Shown here piece by piece: positions 34,295-43,210 of a DNA stretch of 64,000 bases. The translations under genes were made by a program, and so were the position numbers. Source of the stretch: JAAYBQ01 sp035403465. GTDB taxonomy: Bacteria > Spirochaetota > UBA4802 > UBA5550. The DNA is taken from NCBI GenBank assembly GCA_035403465.1, contig DAONFG010000009.1:1-64000 (forward strand). Direction: 5' to 3'. The first letter of the stretch is position 1. The number at the start of each line of letters is the position of its first letter. The notes beneath the pieces are model-generated. The model worked only from the letters and a program-made list of their open reading frames with translations, was not told the origin of the DNA and ran no database searches.

Positions 34295-35482
34295 ATGAGA
34301 ATAAAAACCGGGTTGTTTACTATATTTATATTTGCCTTATCAGCGTTGATGAATCTCTCTGCGGCAATCGACCAGACCTATGTTGAACGTATACTTAAAG
34401 AGAACAGGGAATTCATTGATTTTCTCGATATATGTGTGACCAACTTTGCCCCTGAGAAAAAAGATGACCTTTTTAATATATACCAGAAGCATTTTAACGG
34501 GGAAGTGACATATCTCCAGGGTGAATATAAAAGGGCATTCGATTATGTGTACGATTCACAGAAGGATATGGTAGTCCTGTATGAATATATCCTGACAGAA
34601 TTGTATATGGAGGACTCAAAGAATCTCCTGGACGGGCTCGCGCCGGTAATAATCAGGTCAAAGAATAATCTTGCAAGGCAGTACCTGACCCTGGGTTACA
34701 GGGACAGGGCTGTGGCGAGGACTTTTTATGTTTCAGGTGAAGCGTCGTATCCCAAACTCTATTCGTACAAAATATTCAAGTACAGGGAAGGGGTCACCTA
34801 TGCGAGACGGGCTAAGAGATACGCGCTGCTTTCCCTTTACACGGGGCAGAGTCTTGAGGTGAAACGAAAAATTTATAACCAGCTCTTTAAGACTGAAAAC
34901 AGCGAAGCCCGGCCGTTCTTCAGCAGGTTTGTGGACACGAACGACGAAGATTACATAAAAGAGATGAACAAGACCTGGGAGGACTACCAGAAAGAGGCTG
35001 GAACAGATACCGGTGAAAAGAAGACTGCTGATACTGCCGGGGAAGTGAAGAAGGACGGGACGGTGATTGAACCTGCGTTTGAAGGCAGGGTTGAAAAACA
35101 GGTGCGCTTCAGGAAAGAGCAGGTTGTGGCAAGGTACCTGATCAATGGAGAATTTGACAAGGCTGAACTTATAATAAGGTCATATGTTGAGGATTACAAT
35201 TACAAGCTGATCATGTCTACGCTGGTTTACCTTGATTCATCTGATACACATAAAGATGAACAGGCCGCGGCAGATAAGAAAAAGGATTATCAGGGAATGA
35301 TGGTCCACCATAAGGACAACTACCACATCCTTAAACAGGAGAAATCCATTCTCGAGGAGCTTGTAGGCCAGGTCCGTGTCGCTGATGACATCAGGAGAGA
35401 CGACGAGGTTATCGAGACTAAGGATAAAAAGGTCGAGGATGAGCCGGTAAATGATGCAGATAAAAAACCTGTTGAGCAATAG
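34295..35482 (+). CDS. secreted helical protein of unknown function
   Basis: The ATG at 34295 follows AAGGGGAAAATTA and is preferred to the ATG at 34265. The product of about 395 residues has a signal peptide (FTIFIFALSALMNLSAA). The body is helical with many Tyr and charged residues (YVERILKENREFIDFLDICVTNF; REGVTYARRAKRYALLSLYTG; VARYLINGEFDKAELIIRSYVEDYNYKL) and has TPR-like spacing. Two acidic, Lys-rich low-complexity linkers occur around 235-265 and at the C-terminus. Family not recognised. It is followed by a tiny membrane protein gene. Confidence 0.65.
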   Translation: MRIKTGLFTIFIFALSALMNLSAAIDQTYVERILKENREFIDFLDICVTNFAPEKKDDLFNIYQKHFNGEVTYLQGEYKRAFDYVYDSQKDMVVLYEYILTELYMEDSKNLLDGLAPVIIRSKNNLARQYLTLGYRDRAVARTFYVSGEASYPKLYSYKIFKYREGVTYARRAKRYALLSLYTGQSLEVKRKIYNQLFKTENSEARPFFSRFVDTNDEDYIKEMNKTWEDYQKEAGTDTGEKKTADTAGEVKKDGTVIEPAFEGRVEKQVRFRKEQVVARYLINGEFDKAELIIRSYVEDYNYKLIMSTLVYLDSSDTHKDEQAAADKKKDYQGMMVHHKDNYHILKQEKSILEELVGQVRVADDIRRDDEVIETKDKKVEDEPVNDADKKPVEQ

Positions 35483-35505
35483 CCCCGGGGAAAGGAGTGG
35501 CCTTG

Positions 35506-35598
35506 ATGAAACCGGTGTTCAATAAAATTATCAAATACTTTATCATCGTATTTGTTGTACTGATAGCCCTGGATATTATATACTGGGTGTTTTACTGA
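35506..35598 (+). CDS. 30-residue single-helix membrane protein
   Basis: The ATG at 35506 has a strong AAAGGAG site nine bases upstream and opens MKPVFNKIIKYFIIVFVVLI, continuing ALDIIYWVFY and stopping at TGA 35596-35598. It is a basic start followed by one hydrophobic helix. The gene lies 23 bases after the secreted helical protein gene and abuts the stop of the convergent gene without a gap. The strong ribosome-binding site, clean helix and operon placement argue for a real small membrane protein, perhaps a partner of its upstream neighbour. Confidence 0.6.
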   Translation: MKPVFNKIIKYFIIVFVVLIALDIIYWVFY

Positions 35599-36180
35599 TT
35601 AGTCCTTGTCTCCGCGGACGTTGTATTCCCATAATTCAACCAGTTTGTCAAACTCCCTGTCCGGGGGTGCATCCCTGTATGTATCCCTCTTCCTTCTGAT
35701 CAGGTATGATACGGTTGAATCCTCAATCAGAAACTTTTCACCAAGAGCGTTAAGCCTGTTGATTATGTAGTTCAGATTATAGGTGTTGAAGTTCCCCAGT
35801 ATCTCTGTGGCAGCAACCGTCGGTTCATATTTAAGTAAGAGTTCTGTGAAGTAGAGGGCACTCCTCCATGAATCATTTATCCCGGCGAGTCCGGACTTGA
35901 AGTGCATGCTGAGTTTTTCGTAGAGTTCCATGTTCTTATAATACGATTCGTATATGTTGCGTATGTACTGCGGGAAGTGGTTCTGTACCTCCATCAGGTC
36001 AATGGGTTCGTTCATGGACTCGAAGAGTTCAAATATCTCACGGCTCTTTTCGTGGGGCGGAACAACTTCAACGAGTTCAATTTTCAGGTCCTTAATAATC
36101 GTGCGGACTATGCCTGCCTTCTTGAGATAAATCTCTATCTCTACCGGCTCTGTGTAGAATTTTTTTTCTTTCTTATTCAT
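35599..36180 (-). CDS. uncharacterised cytoplasmic protein downstream of LysM gene
   Basis: The likely start is the ATG at 36178-36180 (MNKKEKKFYTEPVEIEIYL), overlapping the end of the LysM gene by 8 bases; a longer frame from 36207 lies inside that gene. The 193-residue product is helical and polar without a signal peptide or membrane helix. Family unknown. It is the third gene of the CPA2-LysM operon and would share its function. Confidence 0.6.
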   Translation of the reverse strand: MNKKEKKFYTEPVEIEIYLKKAGIVRTIIKDLKIELVEVVPPHEKSREIFELFESMNEPIDLMEVQNHFPQYIRNIYESYYKNMELYEKLSMHFKSGLAGINDSWRSALYFTELLLKYEPTVAATEILGNFNTYNLNYIINRLNALGEKFLIEDSTVSYLIRRKRDTYRDAPPDREFDKLVELWEYNVRGDKD

Positions 36181-38884
36181 TTTCGATCTTTGATCTGTAT
36201 GCCGCAATTATTTTTTTCTGCTGCGGAATGTACGAGTACTGGTCAGCCCTGTCTATCAGTTCGCGCATTTTCTTTTTGTCTGAAGTGTCTGTTTTCTCCA
36301 GCTCCTCGATAACTTTGTAGAAGTCGGCATTCATCTTTTCAAGTTTTGCATGCGCAAGGTCCCATAGAGTGTCACCGGACTGGACAACCACCTTTTCACC
36401 GTCGAGCATAATAAACAGGTTGCCCGGGTATATCCAGTGCGGGTTCTTCTGCTTTATTCCTTTATATGTGATCTTTTCGTAACCGTTTTTGACAGCTACG
36501 TCGTTCGCGTAATTGAATATGTCTATGTCGCGGATCATTACGTTTCTTTTAATCAGGAGTTCTTTTTCTTCGGGGTTTACCCTCTTTACAGTGATTACCG
36601 GGCCTGTAACAGAGCTCCCTGTCTCCGTAACTTCACCTGTACCCGCTGAACCTTTTTTATCCTTTACCCCTGCCGTACCTGAACCTGCAATATCCTGGAC
36701 CTGCACGCCTGTTCCGCCTGCACCAGCAGTTTCAATTGCGGCCTGTCTCTTCTTGTAAAGAAGGAAAGCCAGCAGAGCAAGGAGAAGAATGATTACCGGT
36801 ATGGCAATCATCAGCCGCTTTTTAAGGGAATCAGCTGCTGAACCGCTCCGGCCAGCAGCGTCCGGGCCTTCACCTGTTCTGCCTGCGAATACTGAGGACA
36901 CGTAATGTACAGCCCTCTGGTAAAACGGAACGTTTTCTTTACCAATGGTAATCCCGGTATTTTTACCCGCGGCAAAATCATCGGAATATACAGCTGAATG
37001 TACGGCATCATAACCGCCCGTGACTTCAGCACCTGCGGCAGCATCATATCCATCTGCATCTTCGTTAAAGATCAGGGATGAGGAGGTGTGTTTCCTGGCT
37101 GCACCTCCGGTACGCGTGTGTATGCCTGACACGGCATCTTCAGCGTTGGGGTAGAGGTCGACTGAATAAATCTCCTTCCTGTTTTCGATTTCATCTTTGA
37201 GGTTGAGTATCTGTTCCTCGAGTTTAGCCAGTTTACCTGAACTCCTCCTGTCGTCATAAAAATACCGCAGCAGCCTCAGGAGCCGGATTCTGTCGGCAAG
37301 GATCTTTTCGCCGAGTATCTTCTGCTGGAGAGACATTCCGTACCGCCTGACGGTCTCGGAAGAGTATACATCTGTAAAAAAGTCCCCCTGACCCTGGTCA
37401 ACTTTTACCGGGATCTGGTAGCAGGAGTTTTTGAAAATACCCAGTATTACACAGTAGTCCTGGGCCTGGTCATCGGGAATGGAGAGTCCCACCCTGCTGA
37501 AATATTTCTGATGGATCTGGCGCAGCGCGCTGAAAAATCTGCGGTCGCTTGTGCTGTTCATGTGAAGTTTTAGCAGCGTTGCCGTGTTAAACATCCGGGC
37601 AAATTCACGTTTGTCACCGGCAAGCCCCTCAATGTATTCCTCGATTGACGAAACATCCCCGGCCGCAAATGCAGCCGTTACCTCTTCGGGTGCTGCCAGC
37701 ATATTGATGATTTCATCCTCACCCTGGAACTTGCGGAACTCGTACTGTATGCCGCGCTTTATCATGAGACCGGTGGATGCAATTTTTGCAGCGTGCGGGT
37801 TGCCGTCGTCTATTATGATGACAGGTACCTCGGTCGATTTGAACAGCAGGGCTGATTCCTCGTAAGCGGTGTATGTTATAAGCACAAGGTCGGGGTTTTC
37901 TTTAAGCATTCTTTTGGTCTCATGGTGCAGCTTGATGAATGCAACAGTCATTTCATCTGTTGATCCCTTTGTTCTGCAGAAGAGTTTCAGGTTCGGTGAG
38001 TTGTCGTATCCTGTTATGCGGAGTCCTTCGCCGGTGTTGTAGTTTATACCTGAAAATCGTTCATCAACAAGCGTGCAGTTTTTAAAGAGTTTCTTGATAA
38101 GATCGATCTGTTCCGGGTTGTCGGAGAATATGCGGATCTTGCCATCGCGGGCATTCTTGAATTTCATAAGGCTCGACAGGTTCAGGATGTTCTGGGAAGG
38201 CAGCAGTACTTCACGTATCCTTGACGGATCGATCCTTAGTGTCGAGAAATAATCAAACGGTCCTGACGGGTACTGGTATGATGTGAAATATCCTCCGCCG
38301 TAAAAGACCGGGTTATTCCCCGCTATGACAAAACCCGAACCTGAATACCTGTCGGATCCCTTTGAGTCTGACGAGATCTTCTCCTGTATTGTGGTAATGC
38401 TCAGGTTGTCATTAAGCATGCTGTTGAGGTCGAATATGTCGGATTTATCATGAACGATCTTTATGTTTCCGTCGCTGTAGAAAACTCCTATGAACTGGTC
38501 CCGGTCGCTGACGCTGCTTTTTTTGGGAAGTTCCGGAATATCCTTTTCAATATTGACGATGGATACATTGGTGAGATCCAGGCCGAAATTTTTCTGGTAG
38601 TCAAGGAAACGTTTAATTATGGATTCACCGCCGATGTACCTGTTTGCCACAAGGTTGCGTATGTCGATGTTGAACTGTTCATGCGCAGGGTTGCCCAAAA
38701 TTTTATCAGTAATTATGATGTTCTCAATAAGTGGGATTATCTCCACCGGGAGATCGTACCATGTGCCGATCCTTATGAATGGCCGGTCATCGTTGATCGA
38801 GCTTCCGGTGAATATAATGAAACATTCCGTATCAACAACAAAAAGCCTGTCCGCGTTTTCCCTGATAATTTCCTTAAATGTCAT
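36173..38884 (-). CDS. 903-residue LysM protein with large cytoplasmic region and one membrane helix
   Basis: The N-terminal 620 residues have no signal peptide and look cytoplasmic and globular (start MTFKEIIRENADRLFVVDTE; a GSGFVIAGNNPVFYGGGYFTS segment; a receiver-like stretch LVLITYTAYEESALLFKSTEVPVIIIDDGNP near 340-370). A helical segment (about 555-585) and a low-complexity linker follow. One transmembrane helix lies at about 690-712. The outer part has an Ala/Gly/Thr linker and a LysM domain (about 813-850, VVVQSGDTLWDLA), which binds peptidoglycan. It overlaps the antiporter gene by ATGA. The layout suggests a cytoplasm-to-wall connecting protein. Confidence 0.72.
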   Translation of the reverse strand: MTFKEIIRENADRLFVVDTECFIIFTGSSINDDRPFIRIGTWYDLPVEIIPLIENIIITDKILGNPAHEQFNIDIRNLVANRYIGGESIIKRFLDYQKNFGLDLTNVSIVNIEKDIPELPKKSSVSDRDQFIGVFYSDGNIKIVHDKSDIFDLNSMLNDNLSITTIQEKISSDSKGSDRYSGSGFVIAGNNPVFYGGGYFTSYQYPSGPFDYFSTLRIDPSRIREVLLPSQNILNLSSLMKFKNARDGKIRIFSDNPEQIDLIKKLFKNCTLVDERFSGINYNTGEGLRITGYDNSPNLKLFCRTKGSTDEMTVAFIKLHHETKRMLKENPDLVLITYTAYEESALLFKSTEVPVIIIDDGNPHAAKIASTGLMIKRGIQYEFRKFQGEDEIINMLAAPEEVTAAFAAGDVSSIEEYIEGLAGDKREFARMFNTATLLKLHMNSTSDRRFFSALRQIHQKYFSRVGLSIPDDQAQDYCVILGIFKNSCYQIPVKVDQGQGDFFTDVYSSETVRRYGMSLQQKILGEKILADRIRLLRLLRYFYDDRRSSGKLAKLEEQILNLKDEIENRKEIYSVDLYPNAEDAVSGIHTRTGGAARKHTSSSLIFNEDADGYDAAAGAEVTGGYDAVHSAVYSDDFAAGKNTGITIGKENVPFYQRAVHYVSSVFAGRTGEGPDAAGRSGSAADSLKKRLMIAIPVIILLLALLAFLLYKKRQAAIETAGAGGTGVQVQDIAGSGTAGVKDKKGSAGTGEVTETGSSVTGPVITVKRVNPEEKELLIKRNVMIRDIDIFNYANDVAVKNGYEKITYKGIKQKNPHWIYPGNLFIMLDGEKVVVQSGDTLWDLAHAKLEKMNADFYKVIEELEKTDTSDKKKMRELIDRADQYSYIPQQKKIIAAYRSKIENE

Positions 38885-40593
38885 TTTGCAGGTCCCCTGT
38901 TTGTTTTATATGCCGGTTTTATTATAGCCATGAAATCGCGGTACGACGCGGCCTTCATTGCGTTTTCTCTTGTCTGCCTGTTGGAAAATATATGAGAGAT
39001 ATCCGCAAGCAGCTTTATCTGCGACTGCTGGCTGCCCGGCGGAGTGAGTATCATGAATATCAGGTGCGCGGGCCTGCCGTCAATCGAGTCAAAATCGACT
39101 CCGTACTCCGATCTCGCGGCGACTATACACGGCTTCTTCAGACCGGGAACTTTTGCGTGCGGAATCGCTATGCTGTTCCCGATACCAGTACTCATCATCT
39201 CCTCTCTCTGGATGACAAGACAGGCGATATTTCCAGCCCTCAGCCCGTGATAGCCTTCGAGTTTTGCAGACATGATATTTATTGCTTCAGAAGAAGAATG
39301 CGCCTTCAGATCTGATAAATACAGTTTATTCACGATAAGGTCAACCAGATTAATGTTTTCATCAGGTTTAAGGAAAAATTTCATCAGGGGGCCGCTTAAA
39401 ATCGATGTTACCACGGCGGTGAGTACTATTGCCTCATAGAGGTTTTCATGTATCAGGCCGTTGTGAAGGGCAAATATACCCAGGATTATCCCCATGATAC
39501 CGCTTGAACTCATACCTGATGCCAGGGCCATGGCCTCGTTTGTTTTCATTGCTGTAAAGCGTGCCGCGATCAGTGTCGCGCTGATCTTTCCGCCGTAGAT
39601 TATAACAAGGAGTATAACCGGAAGCAGTATGGTGAAATTGGATATAAAGTCGGTCCTGAGTCCTATGGATACAAAGAAGAGCGGGGCGAATATATTATCG
39701 ACAAACTGTGAAATAGTATTGCGCGCCTGTTCCCGCAGGTGAGGCGAATCACCGATCGCAATACCCGCAAGGAATGCGCCGAATATGGCATGGACACCGA
39801 TTGTTTCGGTAAGGGCGGACAGGATGAGCCCTGTAACCATTGTAAAGGTTATGACTCTTCCCTGCCAGTCGGCACCGGACTGTATGCGCGGCAGTATGTA
39901 GTTGATCAGGTATCGCAGAAGTGTGAGTATAAGGACGGACACAAGTATTGTGAGCGCGATAATCCTGGCAATTGCGTATCCGCTGATGCTGCCGGTCAAA
40001 AGCATCTGGATCAGCACGGAAAAAAGGAACCAGCCTGTAAGGTCCTTCAGTACTGCGGAGGTCATTATCAGCATCCCGAAGTCGGTGTGAAAAAGCTGCA
40101 TATTGAGCAGTATGCGTGCAATCAGCGGCAGGGCTGTTATGGATACAGAGATTCCCACGAATATTGCAAGGGGAATAATTTTGTCATCAGCCCCGAAGAG
40201 ATTGGGGTATAGAACAGTTGCGATCATGCCGAGCGAAAAGGGTATGATTATGCTGATTATGGTAATCAGGATTACAGATCTTCCCTGCCGGATTACTGAA
40301 GAAAGATCGACCTCCAGTCCGGCTACAAGCAGCAGGAAGACCGCGCCAAGCAGGATAAAGCCCTCCAGCGTGATATAGGGGATTGCCGGAGGAGCGGGAA
40401 AAATATACAGGTATAGCCACGGTGACAGACGGCCCATTATTGTGGGCCCCAGAATTATCCCCGCGATTATTTCTCCGGTAACAGACGGTAAATTAAGCCT
40501 GTTGAAGAGCGTCCCCATAGTTTTGGCGAAAGCCAGCATAATGGCGATTGAAATAAACAGGGTGATTATATCATTTCCGTTAAAGATACTCAT
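38881..40593 (-). CDS. CPA2-type Na+(K+)/H+ antiporter fused to a PTS EIIA (fructose/Ntr-type) domain
   Basis: A 570-residue protein. Residues about 1-395 form a KefB/NapA-like cation:proton antiporter with about 12 helices (LLVAGLEVDLSSVIRQGR, AIFGAFLAGIAIGDSP, FFVSIGLRTDF). Residues about 420-565 form a PTS_EIIA type 2 domain with the phosphorylatable His in GIGNSIAIPHAKVPGL. The fusion suggests that transport is tuned by phosphoryl flow from HPr/NPr or by EIIA-type allostery. It heads a three-gene operon with the LysM protein and a small cytoplasmic protein. No PTS genes are in the window. Confidence 0.9.
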   Translation of the reverse strand: MSIFNGNDIITLFISIAIMLAFAKTMGTLFNRLNLPSVTGEIIAGIILGPTIMGRLSPWLYLYIFPAPPAIPYITLEGFILLGAVFLLLVAGLEVDLSSVIRQGRSVILITIISIIIPFSLGMIATVLYPNLFGADDKIIPLAIFVGISVSITALPLIARILLNMQLFHTDFGMLIMTSAVLKDLTGWFLFSVLIQMLLTGSISGYAIARIIALTILVSVLILTLLRYLINYILPRIQSGADWQGRVITFTMVTGLILSALTETIGVHAIFGAFLAGIAIGDSPHLREQARNTISQFVDNIFAPLFFVSIGLRTDFISNFTILLPVILLVIIYGGKISATLIAARFTAMKTNEAMALASGMSSSGIMGIILGIFALHNGLIHENLYEAIVLTAVVTSILSGPLMKFFLKPDENINLVDLIVNKLYLSDLKAHSSSEAINIMSAKLEGYHGLRAGNIACLVIQREEMMSTGIGNSIAIPHAKVPGLKKPCIVAARSEYGVDFDSIDGRPAHLIFMILTPPGSQQSQIKLLADISHIFSNRQTRENAMKAASYRDFMAIIKPAYKTNRGPAK

Positions 40594-40620
40594 AATGTTC
40601 TGTAATAAAGCACATCTTAC

Positions 40621-40630
40621 ACGTTAACGT
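40621..40630. promoter_or_regulatory. 10-bp palindrome upstream of the antiporter operon
   Basis: ACGTTAACGT is a perfect palindrome 28 bases before the reverse-strand antiporter start. Further along, GAGGGA (40672-40677) and TCCCTC (40690-40695) form a small hairpin. These are the only notable structures in the 235-base divergent gap before the sialidase-fold gene. Confidence 0.3.
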
Positions 40631-40828
40631 TAAAGTTTCAATAAATATTTTTATATATCATAAGGTATATGGAGGGATTGAATAAATTGTCCCTCTGTAA
40701 TTATTGTCGAATCCCCCTTGCTTTTTTAAGCCATTTGCTATACCCTGCATTTGAAACAGATACTATCCTTTTAATGTGAATAAAAGGCTTTTTTATACCG
40801 ATAATAATACGGGCAATAATATAAATTT

Positions 40829-43210
40829 ATGAAACGGCTATTCAGCATAATATCAGACCTTGTTTTCAGGTTCCCCAGGATGCGGCTCTTTGCGGGGATG
40901 GTGCTGATTTTTGTCCTTTTCAGCGTTCTAACCGTGATCTTCACACAGAGCGACCAGGTAACAACCGATCCCGTGGGATGGGAAAAATTCATGTCATATT
41001 CTCCTGCCGGCGTGCAGTGCAGCAATGTCAGCGGTGAAAAAAACGGGAACACCGTGGCTATTGTTTATGAAGGGTCCAGGGGCGGTAAAAAAGGGATTTA
41101 TGTCAATGTTTCGTTTGACGGGGGACTCAGTTTCCTCGCACCGCGCAGGATCGCGGAGTTTGTTTCGCAGATCAATAACATGCCCTGTGCTGCAATTTCA
41201 GATTCAGGTGAGATACGCGTCGCATGGTATTTTATTTCCGGGGATGGGTCCAACGGGAGCATGTTCCAGTCCTCTTCGAAGGACCTGGGCGTCACATGGT
41301 CCGAGCCTGAACAAATTACGTTCGGGCTGCAGATGGAGATTCTGCCTGTGATCAAATACGACAGGCGTAATGTTCTGCATCTTTTCTTTACAGCGTACAG
41401 GGGACCTGTGTTTACCCTTTTTCATACGACAGCTGAGGCGAAGGACGGGAAGTTTGCTCTCCCTGAACCTGTGGCAGAGATGGAGGGTGATGTCAAGGGA
41501 TCGTTCTTCCCCGCTGTAAAGTTCACGGGCAACAGGGCTGCAATCGTGTGGCAGGCGAAAGAGAAGAACTTCGCAGACTCCCTGTACTTTTCCGGCTCAG
41601 ATGACTATGGCCGGAGCTGGAGCGACGTGGAGAAAATCACACCGCCCGGTTCAAACTACCAGGCGCCATCCATTGAGATGGTCGACAGGATGATCTACCT
41701 TGTGTTCATGAATAACAGGGACAGGAACTGGGGGATCAGGATGATCAGCAGCAGGGACGCAGGCGAACACTGGGACGCGGTGCCGATGAAGATATCCGAT
41801 ACCAACGCTAACTGTTATTCGCCCAATATTTCGCTGGGACCGGATAACGATCTTTATATAACATGGCACGATACCCGGGAGAAAGGCAACAGGATTTTCC
41901 TGCGGAAATACTCGATCCCTTCGCGGGAACTCTCCCCCGAGACCGGGCTTTCCGTACGCAAGAGGCCGGGGCGCAACGCTTTCGCGCTGAATACCCCGAG
42001 GAAACTGATTGTGTTCTGGGAGGAGGCTGGTTCAATAGTCAGCCTGTTTGCCGACATGCAGGTCAGCGCGCCTGTTGTGCGGTCGCGTACCCACCCTGTT
42101 GATTCATGGACACGCAGTACCGATGCCGTAATCGAGTGGAACAAGCCTTCTGATGAATCGGGTATAGCGGGTTATGCAACTATATCCGACCGGAATCCCG
42201 AGACAAATCCAATGATCCAGAACCTGAGGTACGATGTTAATTCGGCATACGTGGATAACCTTGAAGATGGAATAACATATTTCCATATCAGGGCTGTTGA
42301 CGGCGCTGGCAACATGAGCCGTACCATCCACTATAAACTGCAGGTAAGTTCAAATCCCCTTGCAATGCCTGTTGTAGTTTCCACTACACACCCGGAGTAC
42401 GAGAAGTCTTTAAAGACCGACGCGGTGTTCAGGTGGGCGGTCAATGATGCACGGCGTCTTAAGGGATTCGTTTACAGCCTGTCAAAGGGCGTTGCGCTCA
42501 GGCCTGACAAATACGTCGATGATTTTAATATCGAGTTCAGGAACCTGGAGAACGGTGTTTACTATTTCAATATTGCCGCGGTGAGTGCGACAAACCAGGT
42601 TAGTACGGTTTATACATACTGTTTCATAGTTGGTATGGAGGGTGAGATTGACAGGAATTACCTTAAAGACCAGGCTGACCGGGATTGGGGCTTTGATGGA
42701 AGGGAACGGGTCGTAATCCCTGCACCGGCGATTGAGATACTGCTTCCCTTCGGCGGGAAGGACTGGTTCGCGGGAAGCTCGTTCGATGCGGAGATCAGGA
42801 TGAAAAACATTCCGCAGGATAGAATCATGGGATATTCTGTTGTAGTAGACAGGACGAGAAAAGTCCCGCCGGAAAAGATAAATCTTAAGAACGGCAGGCT
42901 TTCGGTAAAAGACCTGGCTGACGGCAGATACTCTATAGCCGTGAAGTGCAGGTACTTCAGGTATTCAGGGAGCAGAAAGGTTGAGGTCTGGAGTGAACCG
43001 GCATATGCCGACTTTGAGATAAGGCTGCCGGGCCTGCTGTCGCCGCTCGATGACCTGTACTATGCTGTTATGCAGAAGATGAAGGAGCACCCGGTCGCAA
43101 TACCCGTGTTTATGCTCCTGTTCGCAGTAACGGTCATATATACCGGTTTCAGCAGCAGGATAGTATTCTACTATAAACTGCTCGATTTTAAAATACGTTA
43201 TTTTTTCTGA
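40829..43210 (+). CDS. sialidase-fold (BNR/Asp-box) protein tethered by a helix at each end
   Basis: A 793-residue protein. A membrane helix at about 20-38 is followed by a six-bladed propeller region (about 50-420) with at least four Asp-box motifs: SFDGGLSF, SKDLGVTW, SDDYGRSW and SRDAGEHW. Two fibronectin-like domains follow (SDESGIAGYATISD..., DGITYFHIRAVDGAGN; NGVYYFNIAAVS), then a further beta domain and a helix at about 760-780 (AIPVFMLLFAVTVIYTGF). The family includes sialidases and carbohydrate binders, but the arginine triad of true sialidases is not evident, so catalysis is doubtful. Its stop overlaps the convergent etfA by 13 bases. Confidence 0.75.
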   Translation: MKRLFSIISDLVFRFPRMRLFAGMVLIFVLFSVLTVIFTQSDQVTTDPVGWEKFMSYSPAGVQCSNVSGEKNGNTVAIVYEGSRGGKKGIYVNVSFDGGLSFLAPRRIAEFVSQINNMPCAAISDSGEIRVAWYFISGDGSNGSMFQSSSKDLGVTWSEPEQITFGLQMEILPVIKYDRRNVLHLFFTAYRGPVFTLFHTTAEAKDGKFALPEPVAEMEGDVKGSFFPAVKFTGNRAAIVWQAKEKNFADSLYFSGSDDYGRSWSDVEKITPPGSNYQAPSIEMVDRMIYLVFMNNRDRNWGIRMISSRDAGEHWDAVPMKISDTNANCYSPNISLGPDNDLYITWHDTREKGNRIFLRKYSIPSRELSPETGLSVRKRPGRNAFALNTPRKLIVFWEEAGSIVSLFADMQVSAPVVRSRTHPVDSWTRSTDAVIEWNKPSDESGIAGYATISDRNPETNPMIQNLRYDVNSAYVDNLEDGITYFHIRAVDGAGNMSRTIHYKLQVSSNPLAMPVVVSTTHPEYEKSLKTDAVFRWAVNDARRLKGFVYSLSKGVALRPDKYVDDFNIEFRNLENGVYYFNIAAVSATNQVSTVYTYCFIVGMEGEIDRNYLKDQADRDWGFDGRERVVIPAPAIEILLPFGGKDWFAGSSFDAEIRMKNIPQDRIMGYSVVVDRTRKVPPEKINLKNGRLSVKDLADGRYSIAVKCRYFRYSGSRKVEVWSEPAYADFEIRLPGLLSPLDDLYYAVMQKMKEHPVAIPVFMLLFAVTVIYTGFSSRIVFYYKLLDFKIRYFF

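Noticed and set aside
39739..40212. 157-residue plus-strand ORF
   Set aside because: Antisense to the clearly real CPA2-EIIA antiporter gene.
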